Assembly (NCBI GenBank): GCA_050014595.1
Contig: JBEKDA010000001.1
Coordinates: 1 to 64,000, forward strand
Direction: 5' to 3'
Source: PALSA-129 sp050014595
GTDB lineage: Bacteria; Acidobacteriota; Terriglobia; Bryobacterales; Bryobacteraceae
DNA: 64,000 nt
Below, in pieces: positions 16,401-24,824 of the stretch. The notes under the pieces were generated by a model. It ran no database searches. It had not been told where the DNA came from and saw only the letters and a list, made by a program, of their open reading frames with translations. How positions within the stretch are numbered: the first letter of the stretch is position 1; every line of letters begins with the position of its first letter. The position numbers and the translations under genes were made by a program.

Positions 16401-18695
16401 ATGACGATCCGTCCTGAGGATGCCCTGGAGTACCATTCCTCAACTCCTGCGGGGAAAGTTTCAGTCGTTCCGACCAAGCCCTGCCGCACGCAGCGCGATT
16501 TGAGCCTGGCCTATACCCCCGGCGTGGCGGTCCCATGCCTGGAAATCGAGCGCGATCCCAGCCTCGTGTACAAGTACACTGCTAAAGCCAACCTGGTCGC
16601 TGTGATCAGCAACGGGACCGCGGTGCTCGGCCTCGGGGATATCGGCGCGCTGGCGGGCAAGCCGGTGATGGAAGGCAAGGGCGTGCTGTTTAAACGCTTC
16701 GCGGATATCGACGTGTTCGATATCGAGCTCGACACCAAGAATTCCGAGGAGATCATTCGCACCTGCCAGATTCTGGAGCCGACTTTCGGTGGCATCAACC
16801 TGGAAGACATCAAAGCGCCGGAGTGCTTCTACATCGAGGAACAACTCAAGAAGACCATGAAGATTCCGGTCTTCCACGACGATCAACACGGCACCGCCAT
16901 CATTTCAGGCGCGGGACTGCTGAATGCGCTCGAGATCAGCGGCAAGAAGATCGGGGAAATCAAGATCGTGTTCAACGGCGCGGGAGCGGCGGCGATTTCC
17001 TGCGCCGCGCACTACGTCCGGTTGGGCGCGCGGATCGAGAACATCGTGATGTGCGACACGAAGGGCGTGATCTTCGAAGGGCGCACCGCGGGCATGAATC
17101 CCTACAAGGCGCGATTCGCCTCCAAGACCGCCGCGCGCACGCTGGGGGAAGCGCTGGTGGGAGCGGATGTATTCTTCGGGCTTTCGAGCGCCGGGGCCTG
17201 CACGCCGGAGATGGCGAAAGGCATGGCTCCCAACCCGATCATCTTCGCGATGGCCAACCCGGATCCGGAGATCGCGTACGATGTGGCGCTGGCCGCTCGT
17301 CCCGACGCGATTATGGCCACGGGCCGCTCGGACTTTCCAAACCAGGTGAATAACGTTCTGGGCTTCCCGTTCATTTTCCGCGGCGCGCTGGATGTGCGGG
17401 CCACCACCATCAACGATGAGATGAAACTGGCGGCGACGCGCGCGCTGGCCGCGCTGGCCAAGGAAGACGTCCCCGATTCGGTGCTGCGCGCGTATGGAGT
17501 GGAGAAACTGGAGTTCGGGCGGGAATACATTATTCCGAAACCGTTCGATCCCCGCGTGCTGATTTGGGAAGCCTCGGCGGTGGCGCAGGCCGCCATGGAG
17601 ACCGGCGTGGCGCAACGGCCGGTGGATCTCAAGCAGTATCGCGAAGAGCTGGAGAAGCGCCTGGGCAAGGCCCACGAAGTGATGCGCGGCATGATCCACA
17701 AGGCGCAAAACCAGCCCAAACGCGTGGTCTTCCCGGAAGGCGAAGAGGGCAAGATCCTGCGGGCGTGCCAGATCCTGCTGGACGAGAAAATCGCCACGCC
17801 GATCCTGCTGGGCGACGAAACGAAGATCCGCGCGCGGATCGAGGAATTGCACCTGCACCTGGAGGGCGCGCAGATCGTGGATCCGCTGAAATTCCCGCGC
17901 CTCGGCGAATACACGGAGGAGTTTTACAGCCTGCGGCAGCGCAAGGGCATAACGCGCACGGAAGCCGCGGAGAAACTGCGGAATCACACCACGTTTGGCG
18001 CGGTCATGCTGCGGTTGGGCGATGCCGATGCGTTGGTCGGCGGGTACGCGACGCACTATCCGGACACCATCCGGCCGGCGCTCGAAGTGATTGAAGTGCG
18101 GCCGCAGTTGCGAAAGGTGGCCGGCGTGTACCTGCTGATTTCGGCGAAGGGAGATATGTACTTCCTGGCGGATGCGACGGTGAACATCGAGCCGACGGCC
18201 GAAGACCTGGCGGAGATTGCCATCCAGGCGGCCGAAAAAGCCTGCCGGTTCAGCCAGGAGCCGCGGGTGGCCATGCTGTCGTTCTCGAATTTCGGGAGCA
18301 CGCGGCATCCGCTGGCGGACAAAGTGCGGCGGGCCGTGGAACTGGTGCGGCAGCGGGCGCCGGGACTGATGGTCGACGGCGAAATGCAGGCGGACACGGC
18401 CGTGGTGCCGCAGATTGTGGATGAGACATACCCGTTCAGCACGCTCAAGGGCGGGGCCAACGTGCTGGTGTTTCCGAACCTGGAATCCGGGAATATCGCG
18501 TACAAGCTGCTGCACCGCATCGGAGGCTGCGAACTGATCGGGCCGCTGCTGACGGGGTTGTCGAAACCGGTACACGTGCTGCAGCGCGGGTCGGAAGTGA
18601 ACGACATCGTGCACGTGGCGGCGATTGCGGTAGTGGATGCGCAGGAAGTGGGCAAGCCGTATCGCACGCTGGCGGCGACCGCGGAGCACCGGTAA
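16401..18695 (+). CDS. maeB: NADP-dependent malic enzyme with phosphotransacetylase domain
   Basis: A 764-residue cytoplasmic enzyme that decarboxylates malate to pyruvate with NADP. Residues 15-420 are the malic domain (LAYTPGVAVPCLEIERDP, TAVLGLGDIGALAGKPVMEG, FNGAGAAAISCA as the nucleotide-binding loop, IIFAMANPDPEI). Residues 435-764 resemble phosphotransacetylase (KRVVFPEGEEGKILRACQIL, VDGEMQADTAVVP, GGANVLVFPNLESGNI), the large MaeB architecture in which the tail is usually regulatory. ATG at 16401 follows AAAGG. The gene is monocistronic, ending in a dispersed repeat. Confidence 0.95.
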   Translation: MTIRPEDALEYHSSTPAGKVSVVPTKPCRTQRDLSLAYTPGVAVPCLEIERDPSLVYKYTAKANLVAVISNGTAVLGLGDIGALAGKPVMEGKGVLFKRFADIDVFDIELDTKNSEEIIRTCQILEPTFGGINLEDIKAPECFYIEEQLKKTMKIPVFHDDQHGTAIISGAGLLNALEISGKKIGEIKIVFNGAGAAAISCAAHYVRLGARIENIVMCDTKGVIFEGRTAGMNPYKARFASKTAARTLGEALVGADVFFGLSSAGACTPEMAKGMAPNPIIFAMANPDPEIAYDVALAARPDAIMATGRSDFPNQVNNVLGFPFIFRGALDVRATTINDEMKLAATRALAALAKEDVPDSVLRAYGVEKLEFGREYIIPKPFDPRVLIWEASAVAQAAMETGVAQRPVDLKQYREELEKRLGKAHEVMRGMIHKAQNQPKRVVFPEGEEGKILRACQILLDEKIATPILLGDETKIRARIEELHLHLEGAQIVDPLKFPRLGEYTEEFYSLRQRKGITRTEAAEKLRNHTTFGAVMLRLGDADALVGGYATHYPDTIRPALEVIEVRPQLRKVAGVYLLISAKGDMYFLADATVNIEPTAEDLAEIAIQAAEKACRFSQEPRVAMLSFSNFGSTRHPLADKVRRAVELVRQRAPGLMVDGEMQADTAVVPQIVDETYPFSTLKGGANVLVFPNLESGNIAYKLLHRIGGCELIGPLLTGLSKPVHVLQRGSEVNDIVHVAAIAVVDAQEVGKPYRTLAATAEHR

Positions 18696-18698
18696 ATG

Positions 18699-18800
18699 AA
18701 GTTAGGAGTCAGGAGCCAGAGCCGGCTATATTCCGGCTTCCTCGACTTCTGACTCCCGACTTCCATATCCCGAAGGGATAGCAAGGGCGAAGCCCTTGCG
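18699..18800. repeat. Dispersed repeat family B, copy 1
   Basis: Between maeB and the Spy-like genes: GAAGTTAGGAGTCAGGAG at 18699-18716 is an imperfect inverted copy of CTTCTGACTCCCGACTTC at 18746-18763. ATCCCGAAGGGAT and CAAGGGCGAAGCCCTTG palindromes follow (to 18798). The second half recurs at 36740-36797. Confidence 0.65.
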
Positions 18801-18803
18801 CGC

Positions 18804-19280
18804 TCAGTCTTCGTTCCAGTTCTTCGTGGCGAAGAGATTCTTCATCAAGACGAAGACCATGCCGACGCCGTTTTTGTTGGCCTTCTGCGTCTCGTCGAGA
18901 CCGGCGTAGATCTTGGCGAAGGTGTTGATCTCCAAGGCGCTCATCTGGGTGGATAGAGCGGCGTAGGCGTTGACGCCCTGGGTGATTTCGTCGTCGCTTT
19001 TCTTGGCCTGGATGGCATCGGCGATGGCAATGCGGGCCTTGGAGAGCTGGTCGCGAAGGGGCGTGGCCTCCTTGGCCGCTTCATCGAGCATGGTCTTGAC
19101 GGCCTTTTTCTGATCCTTATTGAGATTGAGGGCGTTGCCGATCGTGTCGAACTTGCCGGCGGGGGCGGCGCCCATCATGCCGCCACCGGAGGTGTCCCCG
19201 CCGCCACGGCTACCCCTGCTACCTTGTGCGAAGCCGATGCTGGCCAAAACGAGACCGGCGATCAATAATTTCCGAAGCAT
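18804..19280 (-). CDS. Spy/CpxP-like periplasmic protein, copy 2
   Basis: A 158-residue exported protein with a signal peptide (MLRKLLIAGLVLASIGFAQG), then a Gly/Ser-rich segment, then a helical domain (KAVKTMLDEAAKEATPLRDQ, ISKARIAIADAI-like, YAALSTQMSALEINTFAKIY). The helix-loop layout and LNLNKDQKKAV are typical of Spy/CpxP or LTXXQ-type metal- and stress-linked periplasmic chaperones. AAGGAGATCTC stands before the chosen ATG, so the upstream in-frame Met is not used. It follows a paralog in the same direction with a 19-bp gap and is probably co-transcribed. Confidence 0.72.
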   Translation of the reverse strand: MLRKLLIAGLVLASIGFAQGSRGSRGGGDTSGGGMMGAAPAGKFDTIGNALNLNKDQKKAVKTMLDEAAKEATPLRDQLSKARIAIADAIQAKKSDDEITQGVNAYAALSTQMSALEINTFAKIYAGLDETQKANKNGVGMVFVLMKNLFATKNWNED

Positions 19281-19299
19281 GAGATCTCCTTGAAGACGA

Positions 19300-19854
19300 C
19301 TACCTGCCGCCTCTGCCTCTACCTCTACCCATCCCACCCATGCCGCGGCCGCCGGCCGCGGGGTCCAGGATGCCGGCCATCAGGTCGAAGGCCTCGGGCG
19401 CGTGGGCGGTTTGGTTGGGCTTGAGAAGGGCATAAATCTTCTGAAAGGCTTTGACTTCCAGCCCGGTCATTTGGGCCTCGACCGTGGTGTAAGCTTTGCT
19501 GATCTGGGCGATTTGGTCGGCGCTTTGTCCCGTGAGAGTGGCATTGGCGAGTTCGGCGCGTTGTTGCGCCAATTGGCCGCGGACCTGGGCGGCATCCTGG
19601 TAAGAGACCTCGAGGATGCTTTCGAACTCGGTTTTCTGATCCTTGGAGAGTTTGAGTTTCCCGGCGATCTGGTCGGCTTTGGACTCTTTTTGGGGACGGG
19701 TGCTGCCCATGCCGCTCATGCCGTTCATCTCGCTGCCGGCGCCACCGCCCCGGCTGCCGCCTCCACCGCCGCTCATGCCGCCCATATCGCCGCCACCTTG
19801 GGCCAGCGCCAGGGTCGTCACCGCGGCTGCCGTTACGAGTACTTTCAGAAACAT
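19300..19854 (-). CDS. Spy/CpxP-like periplasmic protein, copy 1
   Basis: A 184-residue exported protein with a signal peptide (MFLKVLVTAAAVTTLALAQG). A Gly/Met-rich segment (GGGDMGGMSGGGGGSRGG) follows, then a helical domain with KLKLSKDQKTEFESILEVSY and VEAQMTGLEVKAFQKIYALL, and a Gly/Arg-rich tail (GRGMGGMGRGRGRGGR). The helical block aligns with the downstream gene product (KxxKxxx...AxTxTExxxFxKIYAxL pattern), so the two are paralogs. AGGAGG directly precedes the ATG at 19854. Met/Gly-rich flanks may bind metal; this is inference. Confidence 0.74.
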   Translation of the reverse strand: MFLKVLVTAAAVTTLALAQGGGDMGGMSGGGGGSRGGGAGSEMNGMSGMGSTRPQKESKADQIAGKLKLSKDQKTEFESILEVSYQDAAQVRGQLAQQRAELANATLTGQSADQIAQISKAYTTVEAQMTGLEVKAFQKIYALLKPNQTAHAPEAFDLMAGILDPAAGGRGMGGMGRGRGRGGR

Positions 19855-19975
19855 GGAACCTCCTCTGTTTTCGCGATGCGCCGGACGGACCCGTACAGGC
19901 AGACTCCGCACCAGCGCACTTTCAGCTCGATGCTATATTTAACCACGATTTGGCAGGGAGTGGGAGACTAATAAC

Positions 19976-20926
19976 GTGAAGAATGCGCTGTATTGCGGAG
20001 ACAATCTGGAGGTCTTGCAGCGCCAAATCCGGCCGGGGTCGGTGGACCTGGCGTATATCGATCCGCCGTTCCATTCGGGGCGGAATTACGGCGCGGCGTT
20101 TCAGGACCGCTGGCGGTGGGACGAGCGAGCGGCGGAGGGCTACGGCGCCATTCTGACCGTGCCGAAGTTGGGCGGGCTCATCGCTGGACTGGCGTCGGTA
20201 GTGGGGCGTGGCAGCCTGCTGGCATACCTGGTCCACACGGGGCTGCGCGTCGCGGAGATGGAGCGGGTGTTGAAGCCGGCCGGGAGTTTGTTCGTCCACT
20301 GCGATCCGTCCGCCAGCCACTATTTGAAGCTGATGCTGGACGCAGTCTTCAGCGCGCGGGGCGGTGGATTCCGCAACGAGATCGTGTGGTGCTACAGCCA
20401 CGGGGGCCGGAGCAAGCGATGGTTCGGGCGCAAGCACGACATCATTTTCTTCTACAGCAAGTCGGCGCAATACCATTTCGACGCGAGTGCGGTACGCGTC
20501 GCGATGCGGAGCGGGAAGGAGAGTTTCGGCGGGCGGATGGAGACCGACCCGGACGGGCGCAAGTACCGGCTGGTCTACGGGACGCGCAACGGCAAGGGTG
20601 AGACGCGCTACTACAAGTATTACCTGGACCAGGGGAAGGCGCCGGAGGATTGGTGGACGGATATCAATTCGCTGCAGGCCTCGAGCGCCGAGCGGGTGGG
20701 ATACCCGACGCAGAAGCCGGAGGCGCTGGTGGAGCGGATCATCCTGGCGTGCTCGCGGGAGGGCGACACGGTGCTGGATGCCTATTGCGGCAGTGGGACG
20801 ACGCTGGTGGCGGCGGAGCGGAACGGGCGGCGCTGGATCGGGATCGATATTTCGCGAGCGGCCGTGGAACTGGCGCGCCGCCGGATCGAGGCCGTGGCGG
20901 GGAGAAAACACGAGATCGGCGCCTGA
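19976..20926 (+). CDS. Solitary beta-class DNA adenine/cytosine-N4 methyltransferase
   Basis: A 316-residue SAM-dependent enzyme. The catalytic motif IV, IDPPFHSGRNYG, is near the N-terminus (residues 25-36), and the SAM-binding motif I, DAYCGSGTTLVAAERNGR, is near the C-terminus. This order (IV, target recognition, X-I) defines the beta class of N6-adenine or N4-cytosine methyltransferases, as in MboIIM or CcrM-like enzymes. PTQKPEALVERII just before motif I is also diagnostic. The start is GTG after a GGGAGTGGGAGA site. No restriction endonuclease or specificity gene is adjacent, so it is probably an orphan regulatory or epigenetic enzyme. Recognition sequence unknown. Confidence 0.88.
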   Translation: MKNALYCGDNLEVLQRQIRPGSVDLAYIDPPFHSGRNYGAAFQDRWRWDERAAEGYGAILTVPKLGGLIAGLASVVGRGSLLAYLVHTGLRVAEMERVLKPAGSLFVHCDPSASHYLKLMLDAVFSARGGGFRNEIVWCYSHGGRSKRWFGRKHDIIFFYSKSAQYHFDASAVRVAMRSGKESFGGRMETDPDGRKYRLVYGTRNGKGETRYYKYYLDQGKAPEDWWTDINSLQASSAERVGYPTQKPEALVERIILACSREGDTVLDAYCGSGTTLVAAERNGRRWIGIDISRAAVELARRRIEAVAGRKHEIGA

Positions 20927-20988
20927 ACTGCGAGCCGCGAGGGAGCGGTCTTAGCGGAATACGAGAGTGTATTGATGAAACGGTGTAC

Positions 20989-21285
20989 TCAGGTTTTGAG
21001 ACGGTCGATTTCCGCTGCAAGCTGGAAATCTTTTTCGGTGATGCCGCCGGCATCGTGGGTCCAGGATTCGACATCCACGCGGCCCCAGGTGAGATGGATG
21101 TCGGGGTGATGGCCCTGGCGTTCGGCCACTGCGCCGACGCGGTTGACGAAATCCAGCGCCTGCACGAAATCGGGGAACTTGAAGGTGCGCGCCATGTGAT
21201 GCTGGTCGACCACCTTCCAATCGGGCGCCTGGGCGGCGCGCTGGCGCAGGGCGTCGGCGGAAAGAACGGCTCGGGAAGCTCCCAT
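20989..21285 (-). CDS. phhB: 4a-hydroxytetrahydrobiopterin dehydratase (PCD/DCoH)
   Basis: A 98-residue enzyme of the pterin-4a-carbinolamine dehydratase family, which recycles the oxidised pterin cofactor of aromatic amino acid hydroxylases. HHPDIHLTWGRVDVESWTHD carries the catalytic His residues, followed by the conserved GGITEKDFQLA. GGGAGGAGGG lies eight bases before the chosen ATG at 21285; an upstream Met in the same frame is ignored. No hydroxylase gene is next to it, so it may serve another pterin-dependent or molybdopterin-like function. Confidence 0.88.
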   Translation of the reverse strand: MGASRAVLSADALRQRAAQAPDWKVVDQHHMARTFKFPDFVQALDFVNRVGAVAERQGHHPDIHLTWGRVDVESWTHDAGGITEKDFQLAAEIDRLKT

Positions 21286-21433
21286 GGGTTGAACCCTCCT
21301 CCCGGTTGTCGCACAAGCCGCGGCGCGAAGCAAATGGCGAGTGGGATTTATTAGCGGGCCCTTACGGACGGATTAAGGTCAGGACGAAGACTCCCCTTGG
21401 CTGAATGGATTTTCAGGCCCCGGATTCGTTTTG

Positions 21434-21442
21434 TGATATACT
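21434..21442 (+). promoter_or_regulatory. Candidate extended -10 promoter of the caspase pair
   Basis: TGATATACT is an extended -10 element about 77 bp upstream of the first caspase start. No good -35 lies at the expected distance, which is tolerated with an extended -10. Read by eye. Confidence 0.35.
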
Positions 21443-21518
21443 GCACGCCAACCCTCTGTACACTCTTTCCTACGGGGAACACGGGGAACAACGAGGGGGG
21501 GAAAGGAAACTGAGTCGG

Positions 21519-23063
21519 ATGTACACTTCAATCGATTCCTTGACTTGGCGCCGTCTGTGGGCGCTGGGCGCGTTTCTTACCGCAGCGGCGGCCGTTTGGG
21601 CTCAGACACCAACCATGTCCGGACCGCAATCACCTCCGGCCAAAAAATCTTCCGCTTCCAAAGCGACAGCGGCTCCAACGCCGGCGGCTCCCACTGATGC
21701 ATTGGCGCCGAAGGGTTTCGCGCGCGTTGACGTCACCCCGCAATATAAGAATGAGTTCGAGCGCGAGATCCGGGTGGCGGTCCTGGTTGCGCCCAGCTAC
21801 CGCAACTCCGGACTCAATTCGCTGCGGTTCACGCTGGCCGACGAAGTCGAATTGAAGGGCGAGCTCGAACGGCAGGGCTACAAGGTCTGGCTCATTTCGA
21901 GCACCGAGGCTTCGGCGGACAACATCCGCAAGGTGCTGCAGGACTCCAAACAGTTGCTCGATGGGACGACTCAAGCCACGTTGCTGTTTGGGTTCAGCGG
22001 CCACGGGTTTCAAACCAAGAGCGGCAAGAACTACCTGATGACTTATGGCGCTTCCCTGGACCAGGTGGAACAGCAGGCGTTGCCGCTCGACGAGGTCGAG
22101 AGTTTGATGAAGGCAAGCGGAGCCCGCCGCAGCGTGATTCTGGTGGACGCGTGCCGCAACGATCCGGAAGCTAAGTCTTCGGATGAGCCCCGCACCTTCG
22201 CCCAGTTCCGGGAGGCGGAGGGATTCTCGGTGTTGCTGTCGACGCGGCCAGGCGGCTTCAGCTTCGAAGACCCGGATGTCGGCCACGGGATTTTCACGTA
22301 TTATGTGCTCGAAGGATTGCGCGGCAAGGCGGCGGGGAAAGACGGATATGTTACGTTTTACGACCTGGAGAAGTACGTGGAAAGCGCGGTCCTGTCTCAC
22401 GCCATGAAGAAGGACCGGGTGCAGAAGCCGTTCGCGGTGGGCGAGCGTAACGGAGACTTCCTGCTGGCCACCGCGGCTCCGCCGAAGCCCGAGGAGATCA
22501 AGCCGCCGGCAGCGGTGAGTAAGGTAGACTCGGATTCCCCGATTCTGCGGGAGGTGGGATCGAACCGGTCGTTCTTCGCGTTACTCCAGGACAAGCAGTT
22601 GACTTTGGTGGACGCCAAGACCCTGGCTCCTTTTATCGATGTAGCGGAGACGCCGGTAAAGGACGCAGAGACCGGCTATCGCTACTTCGAGGGGAATGGA
22701 CCGAACCGTGAGCTCATCGACGTGGCGGTATCCCTGAAGGGTGCGGAGATTATGGGCGTGAAGGGCCGCACCGGGACGCCGTGTCCAGGCGGGAATGTCT
22801 GCACGACCATGGCCGAGGTGCCGCTGTTGCCCGGCGAGAAGCGCAATGAAGCGAGTGATAAGGCCAACACCGTGAAGAACAGCAGCAGTGTCATCGGCAC
22901 CGGCCTGAAGCGCCTGGGCCTTGGAGGATCGAATACAACGAACAAGTCCGCCGTCGGCGCCGACACGGTCGGAAAGACCGCGGACACCAACAACCGTCTC
23001 CTTAAGTACAGATGGAGGCCCTTCGACCTGACCGCTAATTTGCCTAAGCAGCCGGTCCATTGA
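21519..23063 (+). CDS. Exported caspase-fold protease (peptidase C14), copy 1
   Basis: A 514-residue protein with a signal peptide (residues 1-29, ending AVWA) and a Ser/Ala/Pro linker to residue 65. The caspase p20-like domain spans 80-340: IRVAVLVAPSYRNSGL at the start, catalytic His162 in FGFSGHGF, and catalytic Cys212 in SVILVDACRND. GHGIFTYYVLEGLRGKA lies in the p10-like part. The C-terminal 165 residues (after TAAPPKPEEIK) have no recognised domain but contain VDAKTLAPFIDVAETPVKD and NGPNRELIDVAVSLKGAEIM. Bacterial homologues (metacaspase-like) usually cleave after Arg or Lys. The next gene, a second caspase, starts 23 bp downstream. Confidence 0.87.
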   Translation: MYTSIDSLTWRRLWALGAFLTAAAAVWAQTPTMSGPQSPPAKKSSASKATAAPTPAAPTDALAPKGFARVDVTPQYKNEFEREIRVAVLVAPSYRNSGLNSLRFTLADEVELKGELERQGYKVWLISSTEASADNIRKVLQDSKQLLDGTTQATLLFGFSGHGFQTKSGKNYLMTYGASLDQVEQQALPLDEVESLMKASGARRSVILVDACRNDPEAKSSDEPRTFAQFREAEGFSVLLSTRPGGFSFEDPDVGHGIFTYYVLEGLRGKAAGKDGYVTFYDLEKYVESAVLSHAMKKDRVQKPFAVGERNGDFLLATAAPPKPEEIKPPAAVSKVDSDSPILREVGSNRSFFALLQDKQLTLVDAKTLAPFIDVAETPVKDAETGYRYFEGNGPNRELIDVAVSLKGAEIMGVKGRTGTPCPGGNVCTTMAEVPLLPGEKRNEASDKANTVKNSSSVIGTGLKRLGLGGSNTTNKSAVGADTVGKTADTNNRLLKYRWRPFDLTANLPKQPVH

Positions 23064-23086
23064 GAACTGGCGAAAAAGGACCCGGC

Positions 23087-24799
23087 ATGGCTCACCGGAG
23101 GCCGCTTCTCTTCCCAGTCGCGCTGGTTCTGGCCGTCATGCCGCTCCACGCCGAGCGGTACGCCGTGCTGGCGGGAGTGAGCCATTACCAACAGGATGGC
23201 CTCAACCTGGAGGGCCCCGCGTACGATATCCAGGCGCTCCGGGACCTGCTGGTTCACCGGCAGGGCTATGATGCGGCGAATGTTACGGTGTTGCTGAACG
23301 AACAGGCCACCCGCGAGAACATTCTCAATGCGCTCCGTCGGAGAGTGGATCAGCTCCGGGCGGGAGATCACCTGTTTTTTTATTTCAGTGGCCATGGGAC
23401 CAGCGCGTTCGACAAGAACAATCAGTCGCTCAGACCGGTAATTGGGCCGGATTCCGGGGCGCTCGCTCCCTACGACCTGACGTTCGAGAGTCTGCCGGCC
23501 GCCGTGCAAAGTTTGATCATCGGCCGGCGCGACCTCCGCCCGATTCTCTCGCGGGTTCCGCCGGGGGCGCAGGCCCTGGTGGCGCTCGACTCCTGTTATT
23601 CCGAGAACGCCGCGAAGAGCGTGGGCGTATGGAGCACGGCGCCCGTGCGCGGCATCAACCTTGTGGCGCGGGTTCAGGAACAGAACAAGCAGGCTGGCGA
23701 CGCGGCCTCGGCGGATGCGGCGAGGATGCCGGCAAGCGGCGGCGTAGAGGGCGGAGCTTACCCCTATTCCAATGTGGTCTCGTTCGCGGCCGCTTCCAAG
23801 GACCAGGCGGCGGTGGACATCGGTTCCGATTTTCTGATGCGCAAGTGGCCGACCGTAGACGGGAAACCGCACGGCGCATTTACGAATAGCCTGCTGGCCG
23901 GCCTGGCCGGCGCGGGGGACACCAACCGCGATGGGTCGATCACTTATGACGAGCTGTTCCGCTTCATACGGCGCGACATGGAGAAATACCCGCATCAACC
24001 TCAGATCCTGGCGGCGGCCGGGTTCGCACTGGACCAACCGGTGCTGGGGGCGCGAGCCGCATCGTTGCCCGAATCGTCCGTGCCGATGCCCGCCGGAGAC
24101 CAGGCGGGCTCCAGAATCCGGGTGAGCCTCGATCGTCCGTCGCCGGAACTGGGAGCCCAACTCGGCGCGATGGCGGACGTTGAAATCGTGACCGGACCGT
24201 ACGATCTGCTGGTGCGGCCGGTGGGAAACCAGTGGGGAATCTATGACGCGAGCGGCGTCCTGGTGCAGAGCCTCCCGCTCCAGGAGGTCAGTGCGGTGGC
24301 GTCGCGTGTGCGGGCGCAAGGCCAACTGGCCCAACTGCGGTTCTGGTCGAATCCGGCCCAGGATTTCAACGTGAAGATCGATGTCGAGCTTTCGGCGGAA
24401 ACGGGATATGATCGCTTGCGCTCGTTGTTCCGGATCGGGGAGCGAGTGAAGTTCCGCATCGGCACGGAGCGCCGGGCATATCTGCTCTTGTTGGGCATCA
24501 ACAAGGACGGACGCGTGACCGTGCTGTTCCCGGGCTCGCAAGCGGGCGAGCGCGGTCCGCAGACGCCAAATCAGCCGGTGGAATTTGTGGTTCAGGTGAC
24601 TCCGCCCGCCGGTTCGGACCAATTGAAACTGATCGGATTCACCGCGGCGCCGCCGCAGTGGCCGGACTGGGCGTGTACGACCGCGACGGTCTGCCCGGAG
24701 TTTGGTCCCGGGGAGCCGCGCATGACGAGCCTGATGCGGATGCTGCGGGCGAGCGTGGGGACAGCCGAGACGAGCTTGCGCGTGATCACGGAGCAATAA
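23087..24799 (+). CDS. Exported caspase-fold protease with EF-hand loop and DUF4384-like tail
   Basis: A 570-residue protein with a signal peptide (MAHRRPLLFPVALVLAVMPL). The caspase domain covers 24-310: RYAVLAGVSHYQQDGLNLEG, catalytic His103 in FYFSGHG and catalytic Cys170 in ALDSCYSENA. DTNRDGSITYDE at 278-289 matches an EF-hand calcium loop (acidic residues at 1, 3, 5, 12 and Gly at 6), and metacaspases are often calcium-activated. Residues about 440-560 (GERVKFRIGTERRAYLLLLG, INKDGRVTVLFPG) fit DUF4384, a beta domain often joined to caspases and kinases. AAGGA lies before the ATG at 23087. Upstream homologue and this gene probably form one transcript. Confidence 0.87.
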   Translation: MAHRRPLLFPVALVLAVMPLHAERYAVLAGVSHYQQDGLNLEGPAYDIQALRDLLVHRQGYDAANVTVLLNEQATRENILNALRRRVDQLRAGDHLFFYFSGHGTSAFDKNNQSLRPVIGPDSGALAPYDLTFESLPAAVQSLIIGRRDLRPILSRVPPGAQALVALDSCYSENAAKSVGVWSTAPVRGINLVARVQEQNKQAGDAASADAARMPASGGVEGGAYPYSNVVSFAAASKDQAAVDIGSDFLMRKWPTVDGKPHGAFTNSLLAGLAGAGDTNRDGSITYDELFRFIRRDMEKYPHQPQILAAAGFALDQPVLGARAASLPESSVPMPAGDQAGSRIRVSLDRPSPELGAQLGAMADVEIVTGPYDLLVRPVGNQWGIYDASGVLVQSLPLQEVSAVASRVRAQGQLAQLRFWSNPAQDFNVKIDVELSAETGYDRLRSLFRIGERVKFRIGTERRAYLLLLGINKDGRVTVLFPGSQAGERGPQTPNQPVEFVVQVTPPAGSDQLKLIGFTAAPPQWPDWACTTATVCPEFGPGEPRMTSLMRMLRASVGTAETSLRVITEQ

Positions 24800-24824
24800 G
24801 GACTGCAGGCGGCACCGCCCCGAT

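Noticed and set aside
16905..18689. 594-residue minus-strand frame opposite maeB
   Set aside because: MaeB on the other strand has full domain matches; the antisense frame has no motif.
19976..20926. Restriction-modification system
   Set aside because: Only the methyltransferase is present; the neighbours are Spy-like proteins and a pterin dehydratase.
22682..24796. 704-residue minus-strand frame opposite the caspase genes
   Set aside because: His/Arg-rich shadow without a start site or domain; both caspase dyads lie on the plus strand.
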